Positions 35,146 to 43,952 are shown, counted from the stretch's first letter. The stretch is 56,751 bases of DNA from JBGSUZ01 sp963677505 (GCA_963677505.2 CAXXWB010000005.1:1-56751), one strand, 5' to 3'. Translations and numbers: made by a program. Notes: generated by a model not told the origin, from the letters alone.

Positions 35146-35631
35146 ATGAAAAATCAAAACCATATGGAGTGGTCATGGTTAATCATGCTCATTTTTCTTA
35201 TTCTAGGCATCATAGATTTCAGATTTGGCATACTGGGATTTATTTGCATGATTGCTCCAATGTATCACGCCCTTAAGGGGAGGGGTAAAATTCATTGCCG
35301 TTCTTATTGTCCAAGGGGATCAATACTTGGAAAATGGCTAGCACCCCTGTCTCTCAACAGAACCTTACCACACTTTATGACCCAAAAGTGGTTTAAATAC
35401 ACCCTGCTTCTTCTAATGGTGGTGGTATTCTCATTCTCGCTCTCCCACGCAGACTGGCAATTTCACAAAATTGCTATGAGAGTCTTTCGATTTATGGTTT
35501 TGTCCCTGGGCATAGGTATTATTACTGGCATTCTGTTTAAACCACGAAGTTGGTGCGTCATCTGTCCCATGGGAACCGCTACTGGCCTTATTGCAACTCA
35601 ATTACAACCCAAACCCTTTAACAGGGCATAA
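35146..35631 (+). CDS. membrane protein with two CxxxCP motifs (NosR/NapH-like fragment)
   Basis: A 161-residue protein with about four or five helices. It has HCRSYCPRGS (about residues 51-60) and WCVICPMGT (about 145-153). Two CxxxCP motifs are the mark of the NosR/NapH/YccM electron-transfer membrane family, where they lie near Fe-S centres. The ferredoxin-type CxxCxxC clusters found in full NapH/NosR are absent, so this is a minimal version. It may pass electrons or shuttle thiols across the membrane. It appears monocistronic, with its own promoter and terminator. Annotation pipelines would likely call it a 4Fe-4S binding protein. Confidence 0.7.
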   Translation: MKNQNHMEWSWLIMLIFLILGIIDFRFGILGFICMIAPMYHALKGRGKIHCRSYCPRGSILGKWLAPLSLNRTLPHFMTQKWFKYTLLLLMVVVFSFSLSHADWQFHKIAMRVFRFMVLSLGIGIITGILFKPRSWCVICPMGTATGLIATQLQPKPFNRA

Positions 35632-35655
35632 CCTTTGAAACTGAAGCACATAAAA

Positions 35656-35682
35656 AAAGCCAGTCTAACGAGGACTGGCTTT
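35656..35682. terminator. bidirectional terminator
   Basis: AAAGCCAGTC-TAACGAG-GACTGGCTTT with A and T tracts on both sides. It lies between two convergent genes. Confidence 0.85.
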
Positions 35683-35736
35683 CAAATCTTATATGAACTG
35701 CTCAAGTTATATCTGCTATTAACGTTATATTAACTA

Positions 35737-36210
35737 CTAATTAGTTGATGTAAATACGCAAGTCCCTTGCCCTCTGCCTTGTCCTTGTCCTTGTCCTTGT
35801 CCTTGGCCTTGGCCTCTACCTTGACCCTGACCCTTGTTGGTACCGCCCAATCCTTGACCTTGACCATCTGATCCGAATTTAGCACCCATGGTTTGTCCGA
35901 TTTTAGCGCTGCCCGTACCATCACAAGTCAATTGATTGGTTTCAATGGCTTTCAAAATCGCATCTGCTTGAGCTTGAGTCATAGTACCTGCTTTAACTCG
36001 GGCATCTAAAATTGCTTCTTTGATTTCCAACATTTCTTTCTGATGTTCTTCTAAGGCTTCTCCTGTGAGAGGCGTTCTAGAAGCTGCCTGAACCGTTGTT
36101 GTTTTTGTTGTATCTACCGTACTGACTTCAGCTGCAAAAGCCCCTGCTGTAGATATACTCATTGCTGCCACCATTGTTGCTACTGTTGCTAATTTCATAA
36201 ACTTTGTCAT
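35737..36210 (-). CDS. secreted protein with Gly-Gln/Gly-Arg repeat tail
   Basis: A 157-residue exported protein. AGGAGG lies before the ATG, and the signal peptide (about 26 residues) ends in AFAAE. Residues 50-95 resemble the DUF2680-type helical repeat of Firmicute secreted proteins (LEIKEAILDARVKAGTMTQA). The tail (about 115-150) is built of GQ and GR dipeptides and is flexible, glycine-rich and positively charged. It ends with TCVFTSTN. Only two Cys are present (near 96 and 151). The role is unknown; cell-surface or extracellular binding is possible. The gene is monocistronic. Confidence 0.75.
   Translation of the reverse strand: MTKFMKLATVATMVAAMSISTAGAFAAEVSTVDTTKTTTVQAASRTPLTGEALEEHQKEMLEIKEAILDARVKAGTMTQAQADAILKAIETNQLTCDGTGSAKIGQTMGAKFGSDGQGQGLGGTNKGQGQGRGQGQGQGQGQGQGRGQGTCVFTSTN
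35765..35830. repeat. hexanucleotide tandem repeat inside the secreted-protein gene
   Basis: Eleven 6-base units of the form CCTTGN: CCTTGC, CCTCTG, CCTTGT four times, CCTTGG twice, CCTCTA, CCTTGA and CCCTGA. They encode the Gly-Gln/Gly-Arg tail. Because the unit is 6 bp, slippage would change tail length without breaking the frame. Confidence 0.8.
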
Positions 36211-36338
36211 ATAAATGACCTCCTTTAATATTGTTTTGCTTATGTTTATGATCTTATATTAGCGGACAATTGTGGCAGAATTATGGATTTTTACTGGTAA
36301 TTTTGTTACAATAACTAAAATCAACAGGAGGAATTGAC

Positions 36339-37007
36339 ATGTTTATATTGCTCAGTAACAACAATTATCACGATGATTGGATTTTTGAACACTTAAAGCC
36401 AGTGATTAAACCAGATGACAAAGTTGTGGTACTCCCATTTGCCTTTCATGAAGATTGGATCAATTCCCCCGAAACTTGGGACAAAGCCTATAACCCTGAA
36501 AATGGCACTTACTATATGGAGAGTATTGGTCCTTTCCAACGCTACGGCATTGACTTAAACCAAATTCAGTTTCTAAATTATTTTAAGCATTCTACAGTCC
36601 AAATGGAGGACATGATTCGTCAAGCAGACATTCTTTTCTTCACTGGTGGTCTTCCGGAAAAGGCAGTTGCCCGTGTAGAAGAATTGTCCCTGAATAAGGC
36701 CATAGAAAACCACACTGGCTTAAAGATTGGTGTCAGCGCAGGGGCTCTTATGCAGTTTCCTAAGTTCTTTAATTCTCCAGACGATGACTACCCTGAACTT
36801 TCATACCACAACGGAATTGGCACTATTGAAAGTACACACTTTATCGAAGTTCACTACGAAAAAAGCAATATTCCTCAACAATTTGCTATTAAAAATGCCC
36901 TCGCTTCCCATTGTGAAAAAGTATTTGCCATCGGTCAAAATGGGGCGCTTATTATTGATGAGAATAGTTGGAAACGCATTGGTGATGTGTCGGTCTTTAT
37001 TCGTTGA
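36339..37007 (+). CDS. peptidase S51 / type 1 glutamine amidotransferase-like protein
   Basis: A 222-residue cytosolic protein with AGGAGG before its ATG. It has FFTGGLPEKAV (about residue 105) and KIGVSAGALMQFP (about 130). This is the pattern of the S51 dipeptidase E fold, in which the Ser of SAGA is the nucleophile. A later HFIEVHYEKSN segment could give the catalytic His. Known S51 enzymes cut Asp-dipeptides or cyanophycin; substrate cannot be told here. It faces the hemerythrin gene, and the gap of 22 bp holds no terminator. Confidence 0.82.
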   Translation: MFILLSNNNYHDDWIFEHLKPVIKPDDKVVVLPFAFHEDWINSPETWDKAYNPENGTYYMESIGPFQRYGIDLNQIQFLNYFKHSTVQMEDMIRQADILFFTGGLPEKAVARVEELSLNKAIENHTGLKIGVSAGALMQFPKFFNSPDDDYPELSYHNGIGTIESTHFIEVHYEKSNIPQQFAIKNALASHCEKVFAIGQNGALIIDENSWKRIGDVSVFIR

Positions 37008-37029
37008 TATAAGATGAGCTTTAATTTGG

Positions 37030-37452
37030 TTATTTCTTATTTTTGCCACTTCCTAAATGCTGAACAAACTGTTTATAACCTTGATCTTCCACTAGTATAT
37101 GTTCTTTTAGCCACTCTGCTAAAAAATTGTGAATCATTACAAGATCTAGGGCATTAAGATCTTTATTCATCATGTAATTTACTCTGGTATTAACATCTTC
37201 AGAAATAATTTGGTGTTTTTTTAAATGGGCGTCGAATTCAGGATATTCGGCGCTTTTCATATACTCTTCTTCTGTGTGAAAATGAATCATGACGTATTCC
37301 ATCAATTCATCTAACGCTTGATAAATTGCAGCCTTATAATCTTCTTGAGTACTCATGTTCTCAATTTCCCCAATTAAACCAAATAGCTTTTTGTGTTGTT
37401 CATCCAATTCCTCAACACCTACTGAATAGGACTCATTCCATTCAAATTTCAT
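37030..37452 (-). CDS. bacteriohemerythrin
   Basis: A 140-residue four-helix protein that binds O2 at a diiron site. The iron ligands are all visible: EELDEQHKKLF, VMIHFHTEEEYM, FDAHLKKHQ and the final EHILVED. It starts MKFEWNESYSVGV, the standard N-terminus. In strict anaerobes and motile bacteria it is thought to buffer or sense oxygen. It has no fused receptor or GGDEF domain. Confidence 0.95.
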   Translation of the reverse strand: MKFEWNESYSVGVEELDEQHKKLFGLIGEIENMSTQEDYKAAIYQALDELMEYVMIHFHTEEEYMKSAEYPEFDAHLKKHQIISEDVNTRVNYMMNKDLNALDLVMIHNFLAEWLKEHILVEDQGYKQFVQHLGSGKNKK

Positions 37453-37617
37453 AAGCCACCTCCTTGGTTAAAGATATATGGCATTGATACCCTTTTAGCG
37501 CTTTACTCTTTCTAACTTTTTTCAAAAAATAAATTTATGCTTTCTACGTCGCTAAACATCTGACTGCGATATATTCTAGTCCCTTTGGGGTATTTAATGA
37601 GCAGGCAGGTGGTGTCT

Positions 37618-38751
37618 ATGTCAAAGTTTAAAAGAATCGAGTCAAAACCTTCTCGCTTTTTACTTTTATCTATAGTCTTTTTCTTGTTGATTATTTTACT
37701 GATTCTGTTAGCAGAGCAGCAAAACGAAAGTTTTACAAATTTAATGGACGGTTTTTATTGGGCCATTGTTACCATTACCACAACAGGCTACGGTGATCAA
37801 ATTCCGAAGACCTTTCTAGGCCGTCTCATCAGCATTATGGCTATGATTTTTGGAGTTGTGGTGGTTTCCATTGCCACTGGCCGAATTTCTTCATTTTTAG
37901 TGGATCAAAAACTTCGTGAAAATAGAGGGGTGAAAGATTTGACCTATCTTAAAGACCATATCCTCATTTGTGGCTTCAAATCGGACTTAAAATATTTGAT
38001 CAACGACATCCTTTACTTTGAAAGAGGTACCACCCTGAGCGATATTGTTCTTATTAACGGCATCGGTCAGGAAAAAATGTCCTACCTCCTTTTAGATGAG
38101 GCTCTTAAAGGGATTCATTACTTACACGGAGATACGTCTGATGAAACGGTTTTAGCACGAGCTAATGTAAAAGGTGCAACCAAAGCCCTTGTCCTGACAG
38201 AGTCACGCGAAGGAGATGACACCGAGGCCATAGATGCTAGGGTACTGGTCACCGTTCTCATGATTAGGTCACTTAACCCTGATATTTATATTTGTGCCGA
38301 GGTCCTGACCGTAAAATATAAAACTTATCTCGAACACATGCACTGCGATGAAGTGGTTCTTAGCGAAGAATATACACGGTTCCTACTTGCTAACGCTACA
38401 GTGTTTTCTGGCATTACCAAGGTGGTTTCCAAGTTGCTTAATAACGACGAAGGTGATACTTTAAAACTAGAGCCCCTTCCCGATTGTTTAATCAATCATC
38501 CTTTTTCCGAAATTGTTGAAACTTATAAAACAGATCGCCACGCCATTGTCATAGGCATAGTGGAAAATATGGGAATTGAAAGGGAATTTAAGCAAAATGC
38601 TTTGTCAGAGGCACAAAAGACCCCTGACATCAGCAAATTGGTTAAGAACCTTAAAGGCATTCATGTCATGGAACGAAATAGGACCCTTATTAATCCTGAC
38701 AGCAATTATGTTGTCCAGAAAAATTCAGGTCTTATTTTGATAAGTAGGTGA
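37618..38751 (+). CDS. potassium channel with RCK (TrkA-N) domain
   Basis: The product has 377 residues from the ATG at 37618, which follows AGGTGG; the frame is open 11 codons further but without a better start. Helix 1 is at about residues 13-32, the pore loop has the K+ filter TTTGYGDQ (about 58-65), and helix 2 is at about 75-95. An RCK-N domain begins HILICGFKSDLKYLIND and includes the HGDTSDETVL segment. The glycine pattern of the nucleotide site is degenerate (GFKSD instead of GxGxxG). The stop overlaps the next gene, which encodes a cyclic-nucleotide-binding-domain protein, so the two are probably made together. Confidence 0.92.
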   Translation: MSKFKRIESKPSRFLLLSIVFFLLIILLILLAEQQNESFTNLMDGFYWAIVTITTTGYGDQIPKTFLGRLISIMAMIFGVVVVSIATGRISSFLVDQKLRENRGVKDLTYLKDHILICGFKSDLKYLINDILYFERGTTLSDIVLINGIGQEKMSYLLLDEALKGIHYLHGDTSDETVLARANVKGATKALVLTESREGDDTEAIDARVLVTVLMIRSLNPDIYICAEVLTVKYKTYLEHMHCDEVVLSEEYTRFLLANATVFSGITKVVSKLLNNDEGDTLKLEPLPDCLINHPFSEIVETYKTDRHAIVIGIVENMGIEREFKQNALSEAQKTPDISKLVKNLKGIHVMERNRTLINPDSNYVVQKNSGLILISR

Positions 38752-38756
38752 TGGTA

Positions 38757-39260
38757 ATGACAATAATAACCTCTAATGAAAATATATTGGAACATCTATC
38801 GGAAATAGACCTTTTCACGGAGTTGACCACCGATGAACTCAAACTATTAGAAACTATTATTACAAAGGAAACCTTTCCTGCCGGTCATATCATTGTTAAA
38901 GAAGGTGATACGGGCAGTACCATGTATATGATTGCCAAAGGGGATGTGGAAATTCTCAAGCGAACCGCCTTTGGAGAAGAGTATACTTGTGACTACCTTC
39001 CCGAGGCCATGCACTTATTCTTTGGCGAGTTCTCTCTTTTGGATCAAGGCGAGCGCTCCGCTACAGTGAAAGCTGTTACCCCTGTAGAAGCTTTGGTCAT
39101 GAGCCGCGAGCCCTTTTTAGCTTTTTGCGAAAATCATATGACCATTGGCTATAAAATCATGAAAAAAATTGCCTTTCGAATGGCAAGTCGCCTGAGGAAA
39201 GCGGATAAAGATATCCTAACTCTATTCGAAGCACTGGTTGAAGAGATTGGCTCTTACTAA
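38757..39260 (+). CDS. cyclic nucleotide-binding domain protein coupled to the K+ channel
   Basis: The product has 167 residues from the ATG at 38757 (AGGTG precedes it); an ATG at 38751 overlaps the channel stop. It is a single CRP-like cNMP-binding domain. The glycine turns in EGDTGSTMYMIAKGDVEILK are present, and the phosphate-binding cassette reads FGEFSLLDQGERSATV, with the Glu and Arg that contact the ligand in cAMP-binding proteins. There is no DNA-binding domain. Since the channel gene overlaps it, this is likely a separately encoded ligand-sensing subunit of the channel. That would resemble a cyclic-nucleotide-gated channel split in two. This is inference. Confidence 0.85.
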   Translation: MTIITSNENILEHLSEIDLFTELTTDELKLLETIITKETFPAGHIIVKEGDTGSTMYMIAKGDVEILKRTAFGEEYTCDYLPEAMHLFFGEFSLLDQGERSATVKAVTPVEALVMSREPFLAFCENHMTIGYKIMKKIAFRMASRLRKADKDILTLFEALVEEIGSY

Positions 39261-39290
39261 AACAAAACCAAGGACACAAAGGAGAAAACT

Positions 39291-40289
39291 ATGACAACAA
39301 ACCCTATCCCTCAAAATTTAAAGCGTATTGAATTGGCAAACCTGCCGACTCCCATTATGAAGCTCAACCGACTTAGCGATGAACTTCAGCACAATATTTA
39401 TATGAAACGTGACGACATGACAGGTACTGAGCTTTCTGGTAATAAGGTTAGAAAGTTAGAATACGCTATTTCAGAAGCTTTATCTTTAGGTGCTAAAGTG
39501 CTCATTACTTGTGGCGGAATTCAGTCTAATCATGCCCGTGCTACTGTGGCTGCCGCTCGACTGTTAGGACTTGAAGTTCACTTGGTTTTAAGAAGTGAGC
39601 CCAACCCTAAAGTCGAAGGTAATTATCTCCTCAACACCCTTTTGGGGGCTAAAATTACCTTGCTTCCCCCTTCTGAGTTTGACAACAGTTATTTAGATAT
39701 TATGAATGACCTGAAAGCTCAATACGACGCCAGCGGCGACACCGCTTATATTCTTCCTATGGGCGCTTCTAATGGCATTGGTAATTTTGGTTATTGTCAT
39801 GCATTTGCTGAAATTTTAGAGCAAGAAAAAACCTTAGGACTTACCTTTGATACCATCGTCTGTACGGTTGGTTCTGGCGGTACTTATGGCGGTCTTTATC
39901 TTGGCAATCATATCTATAGTGCCCATCGAAGAATTGTTGGTGTCAATATCAGCGCTGACGCACCTTACTTCCAAAAGGTTATTTCAGAAATTGTCATAGA
40001 CTCATTGAAAATGCTTAATCAAAATAGAGTCATTTCTCCAGAATCCATTGAAATTCTCCATGGTTACGGGGGGCTTGGTTACGCCTTGTCTCAAAAAAAT
40101 GAAATTGATTTTATAAGAGAGTTTGCTCAAAAAGAAGGTGTTATTTTAGACCCTGTTTACACTGGAAAAGCCATGAGAGGTTTGGTGTCTGAAATTGAAA
40201 AGGGTGCTTTTAATGATTCTAAAAACATTTTGTTCATTCATACAGGTGGACTTTCGGGTTTTGTACCACACTATTTAGACCTACTCTAA
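39291..40289 (+). CDS. PLP-dependent D-cysteine desulfhydrase / ACC deaminase family enzyme
   Basis: The product has 332 residues with AAAGGAG before the ATG. The PLP Lys is in ELSGNKVRKLEYA (about residue 51). The substrate Ser/Asn loop is GGIQSNHARATVAAARLLG. The glycine phosphate loop is TVGSGGTYGGLYLG. The family includes D-cysteine desulfhydrase, which makes pyruvate, H2S and NH3, and ACC deaminase. The desulfhydrase reading is favoured in Firmicutes but not proven. It follows the CNB gene by 30 bp and may share its transcript. Confidence 0.88.
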   Translation: MTTNPIPQNLKRIELANLPTPIMKLNRLSDELQHNIYMKRDDMTGTELSGNKVRKLEYAISEALSLGAKVLITCGGIQSNHARATVAAARLLGLEVHLVLRSEPNPKVEGNYLLNTLLGAKITLLPPSEFDNSYLDIMNDLKAQYDASGDTAYILPMGASNGIGNFGYCHAFAEILEQEKTLGLTFDTIVCTVGSGGTYGGLYLGNHIYSAHRRIVGVNISADAPYFQKVISEIVIDSLKMLNQNRVISPESIEILHGYGGLGYALSQKNEIDFIREFAQKEGVILDPVYTGKAMRGLVSEIEKGAFNDSKNILFIHTGGLSGFVPHYLDLL

Positions 40290-40303
40290 ACTTTTTAGAC
40301 CTG

Positions 40304-41010
40304 CTATAAACGTTCCAACCAGTTTAATAAGTTTTTCTGTTCCTCATTAAGAGCTTCTTGAGTTTTCAAAAGCTCTTTTTTTAGTTGAATTAAGTCTTCT
40401 GCTATGTCCACGTCGCCATAGACTGGTAGCCTTTCAATGGTCATCATTTTCTCTTCAAGACTCTTGATCAGTTGCTGGCATGTATCTATTTGACTGTATT
40501 GAATACAGGTCCAAAATCCTTTGCCGAGGGGCCTCGCCATGCCAAAGAGATAGAATCCCCCGTCACTACAAGGACCTACAAGGGCTTTGTCTCTACCTTC
40601 AGATATCTTTAACATTGCTTTTAGCAAAACCGCCGCGCCTACTTGAGGGCTGTCCGTCCCCATGACAAAAACGTAATCCTGATTTTCAAAAAGGGCTTCG
40701 GTCACCTGATTGAGTCTCTCTCCCAAATTCCCTTCTCCCGTCCATAGGCATTGTTTGCCTTTCCAAAAATCGCTTGTTAAACCCTCTTCTTCTGCCAAAG
40801 CCCACCAAATAGAAAGTTCTAAAGGTTCATTGCTATTTTCATTTATTTTTTCTAATGCCTTTTCTAAATCTCTAAGATTTCCATTAACAGCAGTAAACAC
40901 TATGGGTATAGAAGGTGTCTGCCAAAGAAGAGCCTATGGTTTTTGCTAAACGGGTTTTTAACAGGACTTAAGCCTATTGTCTTGGCAAATACAGCAATTG
41001 CAATTTTCAT
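40304..41010 (-). pseudogene. DUF2064 / TIGR04282 glycosyltransferase-like gene, frameshifted
   Basis: This is the last gene of the ArsS-cluster operon. The ATG at 41010 overlaps the stop of the glycosyltransferase gene by 4 bp (GGAG upstream). It begins MKIAIAVFAKTIGLSPVK. After that an extra A in an AAAAA run shifts the frame; corrected, it reads TRLAKTIGSSLAD. A second shift near 40910-40930 leads into the long C-terminal frame (PIVFTAVNGN and YVFMGTDSPQVG, a CofC/MobA-like nucleotidyl site). About 20-30 residues that relatives have between these pieces seem to be missing, so a deletion is likely. The family commonly accompanies ArsS-type radical SAM proteins. Confidence 0.75.
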
Positions 41011-41705
41011 TTTGGCTCCTTTTTTAAATGTTGGCTCAAAATTTGTTTGTACCACATATATTGATGGGTGAGAGTGGTTTTCAACCATCCCTTCTCTTGA
41101 TATTTTCTAGGACTTGTAAAAAGACTTTCACCCACTGGCAGAATCTCAATTTTCATCTCACGTGCTTTTCTAATTAGCAAATGGTCTTCCCCATAGGGTG
41201 TAGCTTCGTCATAGGTCCCTAGGGTTTCAAATGTACGCTTTGACATACTCAGCCCCTGATCTCCGAAAGGAGTTTTAAGAAAATGGCATCTAAACCGCAC
41301 ACCCCATTCATTGATTCTCATAGCCTTTGGTCCCTCCCTAAATTTGAGTTGGAAATAGTAAATCTTTTGGTCATAGTCTGTTTTTATTAAGAAGGCTTTT
41401 GCGGCTTCACAGGAAAATGAAGAATCCGCATGAAGAAACCATAATATTTCTCCTGCGGACTGTTTAGCGCCTAAATTCATGCAAGTCGCTCTGCTGGCGC
41501 CTCCAATTATTTTTCTAACGGGCAACGCCTTGCTGACCCCTTCTATTTGTGAGTAATTTCTTTCTAACATCTCGGGATGACCGCTGACAAGAACCCACTC
41601 TACTAAGTCGGTTGCCGCTGCCTCTATCATAAATTGCAAAAGGCTATTTTTTAGTTCTTGGCTTATTGTTTCATTTGGTCCTAAGGAAGTAATGATTGAA
41701 AGTTT
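41007..41705 (-). CDS. family 2 glycosyltransferase of the rSAM/selenodomain-associated type
   Basis: The product has 232 residues from the ATG at 41705, which follows AAAGGAGG; this start lies inside the end of the upstream gene (35 bp overlap). GT2 features are the start LSIITSLGPNETISQEL, the acidic pair in WFLHADSSFS and a FGDQGLSMSKRTF-like acceptor segment. The sequence matches the TIGR04283 group, which travels with ArsS-like radical SAM and TIGR04282 proteins. The acceptor is unknown. Confidence 0.85.
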   Translation of the reverse strand, partial: KLSIITSLGPNETISQELKNSLLQFMIEAAATDLVEWVLVSGHPEMLERNYSQIEGVSKALPVRKIIGGASRATCMNLGAKQSAGEILWFLHADSSFSCEAAKAFLIKTDYDQKIYYFQLKFREGPKAMRINEWGVRFRCHFLKTPFGDQGLSMSKRTFETLGTYDEATPYGEDHLLIRKAREMKIEILPVGESLFTSPRKYQEKGWLKTTLTHQYMWYKQILSQHLKKEPK

Positions 41706-42240
41706 CATATAGCCTCCTTTTGATGACTCTAAAGCCCCATTTTTTCGGAACTTTTCTTGCGCCACCTTCTGGTAAATAATCTTTGAGTTCTGTTTCTAAA
41801 AGCTTTTGAGTCATCATCGCTGCCATCCCTACAATATACTCACATTGAGACGTATGTTCTTTAGATCCCCATATGAATTCTCTTGTAAGAACTTTGCAAC
41901 AAGTGCTCTTAAACTCTGATTTAAAAGCAGTTTGCAGACTTTTAACAGCGTCAAATACAATGGCTTCCGACTCACTTTTATGGTTCCTTCCAACAACTAA
42001 ACCCAGTACCATGACGCAAGACGTCACCGCCCCGCATGCGCAACCTGTTTCTCCCATGCCAGAGCCAAATCCTGTCGCAATTTTATAGGCATTGGGTGGC
42101 AGACCTAAATCGTAGGTTTCGTTAAAAGCCTTTAACAAGGCTTCACTGCAATAAAGACCATTGTTAAAATAATATTTAGCTAAGCTTTCCACATCTGAAG
42201 TCTTGCCATTCTCAATTTCATGAACCATTTCTTCTTCCAT
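41671..42240 (-). CDS. C_GCAxxG_C_C family redox protein
   Basis: A 189-residue protein. Cys are placed as the family name describes: YCSEALLKAF, GETGCACGAVTSCVMVLGL, KSTCCKVLTREF and SQCEYIVGMAA. It is a small probable redox or metal-binding protein of unknown reaction. It starts at the stop of arsS (1-base overlap, TAATG) and runs into the glycosyltransferase gene. It has a longer C-terminal tail than most relatives (about 35 residues, basic: KVPKKWGFRVIKRRLYETF). The tail corresponds to the stretch that overlaps the next gene's start. Confidence 0.88.
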   Translation of the reverse strand: MEEEMVHEIENGKTSDVESLAKYYFNNGLYCSEALLKAFNETYDLGLPPNAYKIATGFGSGMGETGCACGAVTSCVMVLGLVVGRNHKSESEAIVFDAVKSLQTAFKSEFKSTCCKVLTREFIWGSKEHTSQCEYIVGMAAMMTQKLLETELKDYLPEGGARKVPKKWGFRVIKRRLYETFNHYFLRTK

Positions 42241-43211
42241 TATATGAGCGCCCCTTTACACGAGCTTCCACTTCCTGCTGTACAACCGTAGCAATGATTT
42301 TTAAATACAATCACTTTGTCAATTTCATCAAAAGATTCAATGTCCCAAAGGTTTTTTCCAGAAGTGACGGGAATGTCTAAAGCCTGATTGAAATCACAAT
42401 CAAATAGTCTTCCATTCCAAGACACAGAAATTAGCTCTTTACACATAATACGTTGAGCTGCCTCAGGGTTAAATTTTTCTGTCAAAAGATTTTCATAAGC
42501 TTGAAGTTTTCCGATTTCTTCCATACGTTCTTTGAATCGTTTAATTGGCATATTGGTTATTGTCAAAAGTTGATTAAAAAAGATTCCGTGATTTTCAAAC
42601 ATAAAGGCCTTGTAGTCATTTTCCAGAGCAGACTGGGCAGGCGGCAACCCCATACCTGAAGGATTGAATACTAAATTAAGCTCTAGTCCACTGCCTTCCT
42701 TGCCATAACCAAGGGCATTGAGCTTTTTAAGACCTTCAATACTTTTTTTATAAACGTGGTCCCCTCGTTGAGCATCTACATTTTTTTCTAAATAGCAGGG
42801 CATGGATGCGACCACCTGAACGTGATAATCTGCCAAAAATTGAGCCGTATCCTCTTGTCCTGCTTCGGACAAGACGGTAAGGTTACACCGATCAATTACC
42901 CCAAGTCCCATTTGACGCACGGATGCGACTAGGTATCTAAAATTGGGATTGAGCTCTGGTGCCCCTCCTGTAATATCTACTATTTCAATATGATGGGTGT
43001 TTTTTAGCAAAGATAAAATCATGTCGATGGTTTCTCTCGACATAACATCTGTTTTTTCTGGTCCTGCACCCACATGACAGTGATTACAAGCCTGATTACA
43101 TAGATTTCCTAAGTTAATCTGTAAGGTGTAAACACCTTTTCTATTTCTTTCAACACCATACTGTTCTAATGCCTTTTCAAATTGACTTTGGGTCTTAAGG
43201 ACTCTATTCAT
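42240..43211 (-). CDS. arsS: ArsS-like radical SAM / Cys-rich domain protein
   Basis: The product has 323 residues. The radical SAM cluster motif is CNQACNHCHVGAGP (about residues 38-51), followed by a GGAPELNP segment typical of the family. The C-terminal Cys-rich region reads CYGCTAGSGSSCKGAL, the TIGR04167 hallmark. ArsS proteins act in arsenosugar synthesis in some bacteria, and relatives in anaerobes have unknown substrates. No methyltransferase of the ArsM type is in this operon. Cys, not selenocysteine, fills the C-terminal motif. The gene overlaps the TVP38 gene by 8 bp and abuts the C_GCAxxG_C_C gene. Confidence 0.88.
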   Translation of the reverse strand: MNRVLKTQSQFEKALEQYGVERNRKGVYTLQINLGNLCNQACNHCHVGAGPEKTDVMSRETIDMILSLLKNTHHIEIVDITGGAPELNPNFRYLVASVRQMGLGVIDRCNLTVLSEAGQEDTAQFLADYHVQVVASMPCYLEKNVDAQRGDHVYKKSIEGLKKLNALGYGKEGSGLELNLVFNPSGMGLPPAQSALENDYKAFMFENHGIFFNQLLTITNMPIKRFKERMEEIGKLQAYENLLTEKFNPEAAQRIMCKELISVSWNGRLFDCDFNQALDIPVTSGKNLWDIESFDEIDKVIVFKNHCYGCTAGSGSSCKGALI

Positions 43212-43899
43212 TTACATCAGCCCTCCTACTTTTATCTTCATACATAGATTTAATCAACAAGGTTAACGTGACCACAGCAAACATAATCAGTAAGCCCGTT
43301 ACAAAGGTTTTAGCACCGCCACCCAACATTTCACCTGCATAAGAGTAAATCAGTGTGGCTGGAAGTTGACCTATACCCGTTGCTATAAAGAAGGAACGGA
43401 AACTCATAGAAGTGAGACCGCCTGCATAGCTGACAATGTCAAATGACATAAAAGGTAAAAGTCTTGCGATAATAATAGACTTTGTACCATATTTTTCAAA
43501 GAATTTATCCACTGACTCTAAAGCTTTATTCCCTGTAAACTTTGTCACCGCTGATCTGCCATACAATCTGGCTATGCCAAAACATAAAGCCGCTCCCGCC
43601 ATTGAACTACACCATGAAAGGATTGCTCCGCCTACCCATCCAAATACAGCTGCATTTGCAAAGGTAATTAAGAAAGCAGGCAAGGGCGCTGCAACAGACT
43701 GAAACATCATTAATAAGAAAGAAACCACCGCTGCAAGAGGTCCAAATGATCTGATGTAATTTTTTACGGCCTCAATGTCCATTGAACTGAGAAGCTTCGC
43801 CATGTCAAACATCCACTGTCTTGTTGTAGGAATGACCATGAGTAAGATCGCTATTACTGGCACCCCTACAATCAAAATCATTTTTCTGTTTTTCTTCAT
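43204..43899 (-). CDS. TVP38/TMEM64 family membrane protein
   Basis: A 231-residue membrane protein of the VTT/DedA-like superfamily, with about six hydrophobic segments. The core motif begins FGWVGGAILSWCSSMAGAAL and continues FGIARLYGRSAV, with the conserved Gly-Arg and a later RLLPFMSFDIVSYAGGLTSM. Lipid scrambling or export is proposed for this superfamily. It sits between the unknown membrane protein and arsS. TVP38 genes often neighbour mercury-reductase-like or radical SAM/Cys-rich genes, and a second copy lies divergently at 45746. Confidence 0.9.
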   Translation of the reverse strand: MKKNRKMILIVGVPVIAILLMVIPTTRQWMFDMAKLLSSMDIEAVKNYIRSFGPLAAVVSFLLMMFQSVAAPLPAFLITFANAAVFGWVGGAILSWCSSMAGAALCFGIARLYGRSAVTKFTGNKALESVDKFFEKYGTKSIIIARLLPFMSFDIVSYAGGLTSMSFRSFFIATGIGQLPATLIYSYAGEMLGGGAKTFVTGLLIMFAVVTLTLLIKSMYEDKSRRADVNE

Positions 43900-43952
43900 A
43901 TCGCCTCCAAGACTTAATCAGTCTTTTATTAACCAATTCTCTTGTTTAACCC

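Noticed and set aside
42240..42320. Selenocysteine in the ArsS-like Cys-rich motif
   Set aside because: The motif is read with ordinary Cys codons and the gene ends at a TAA stop. No in-frame TGA or SECIS-like hairpin was needed.
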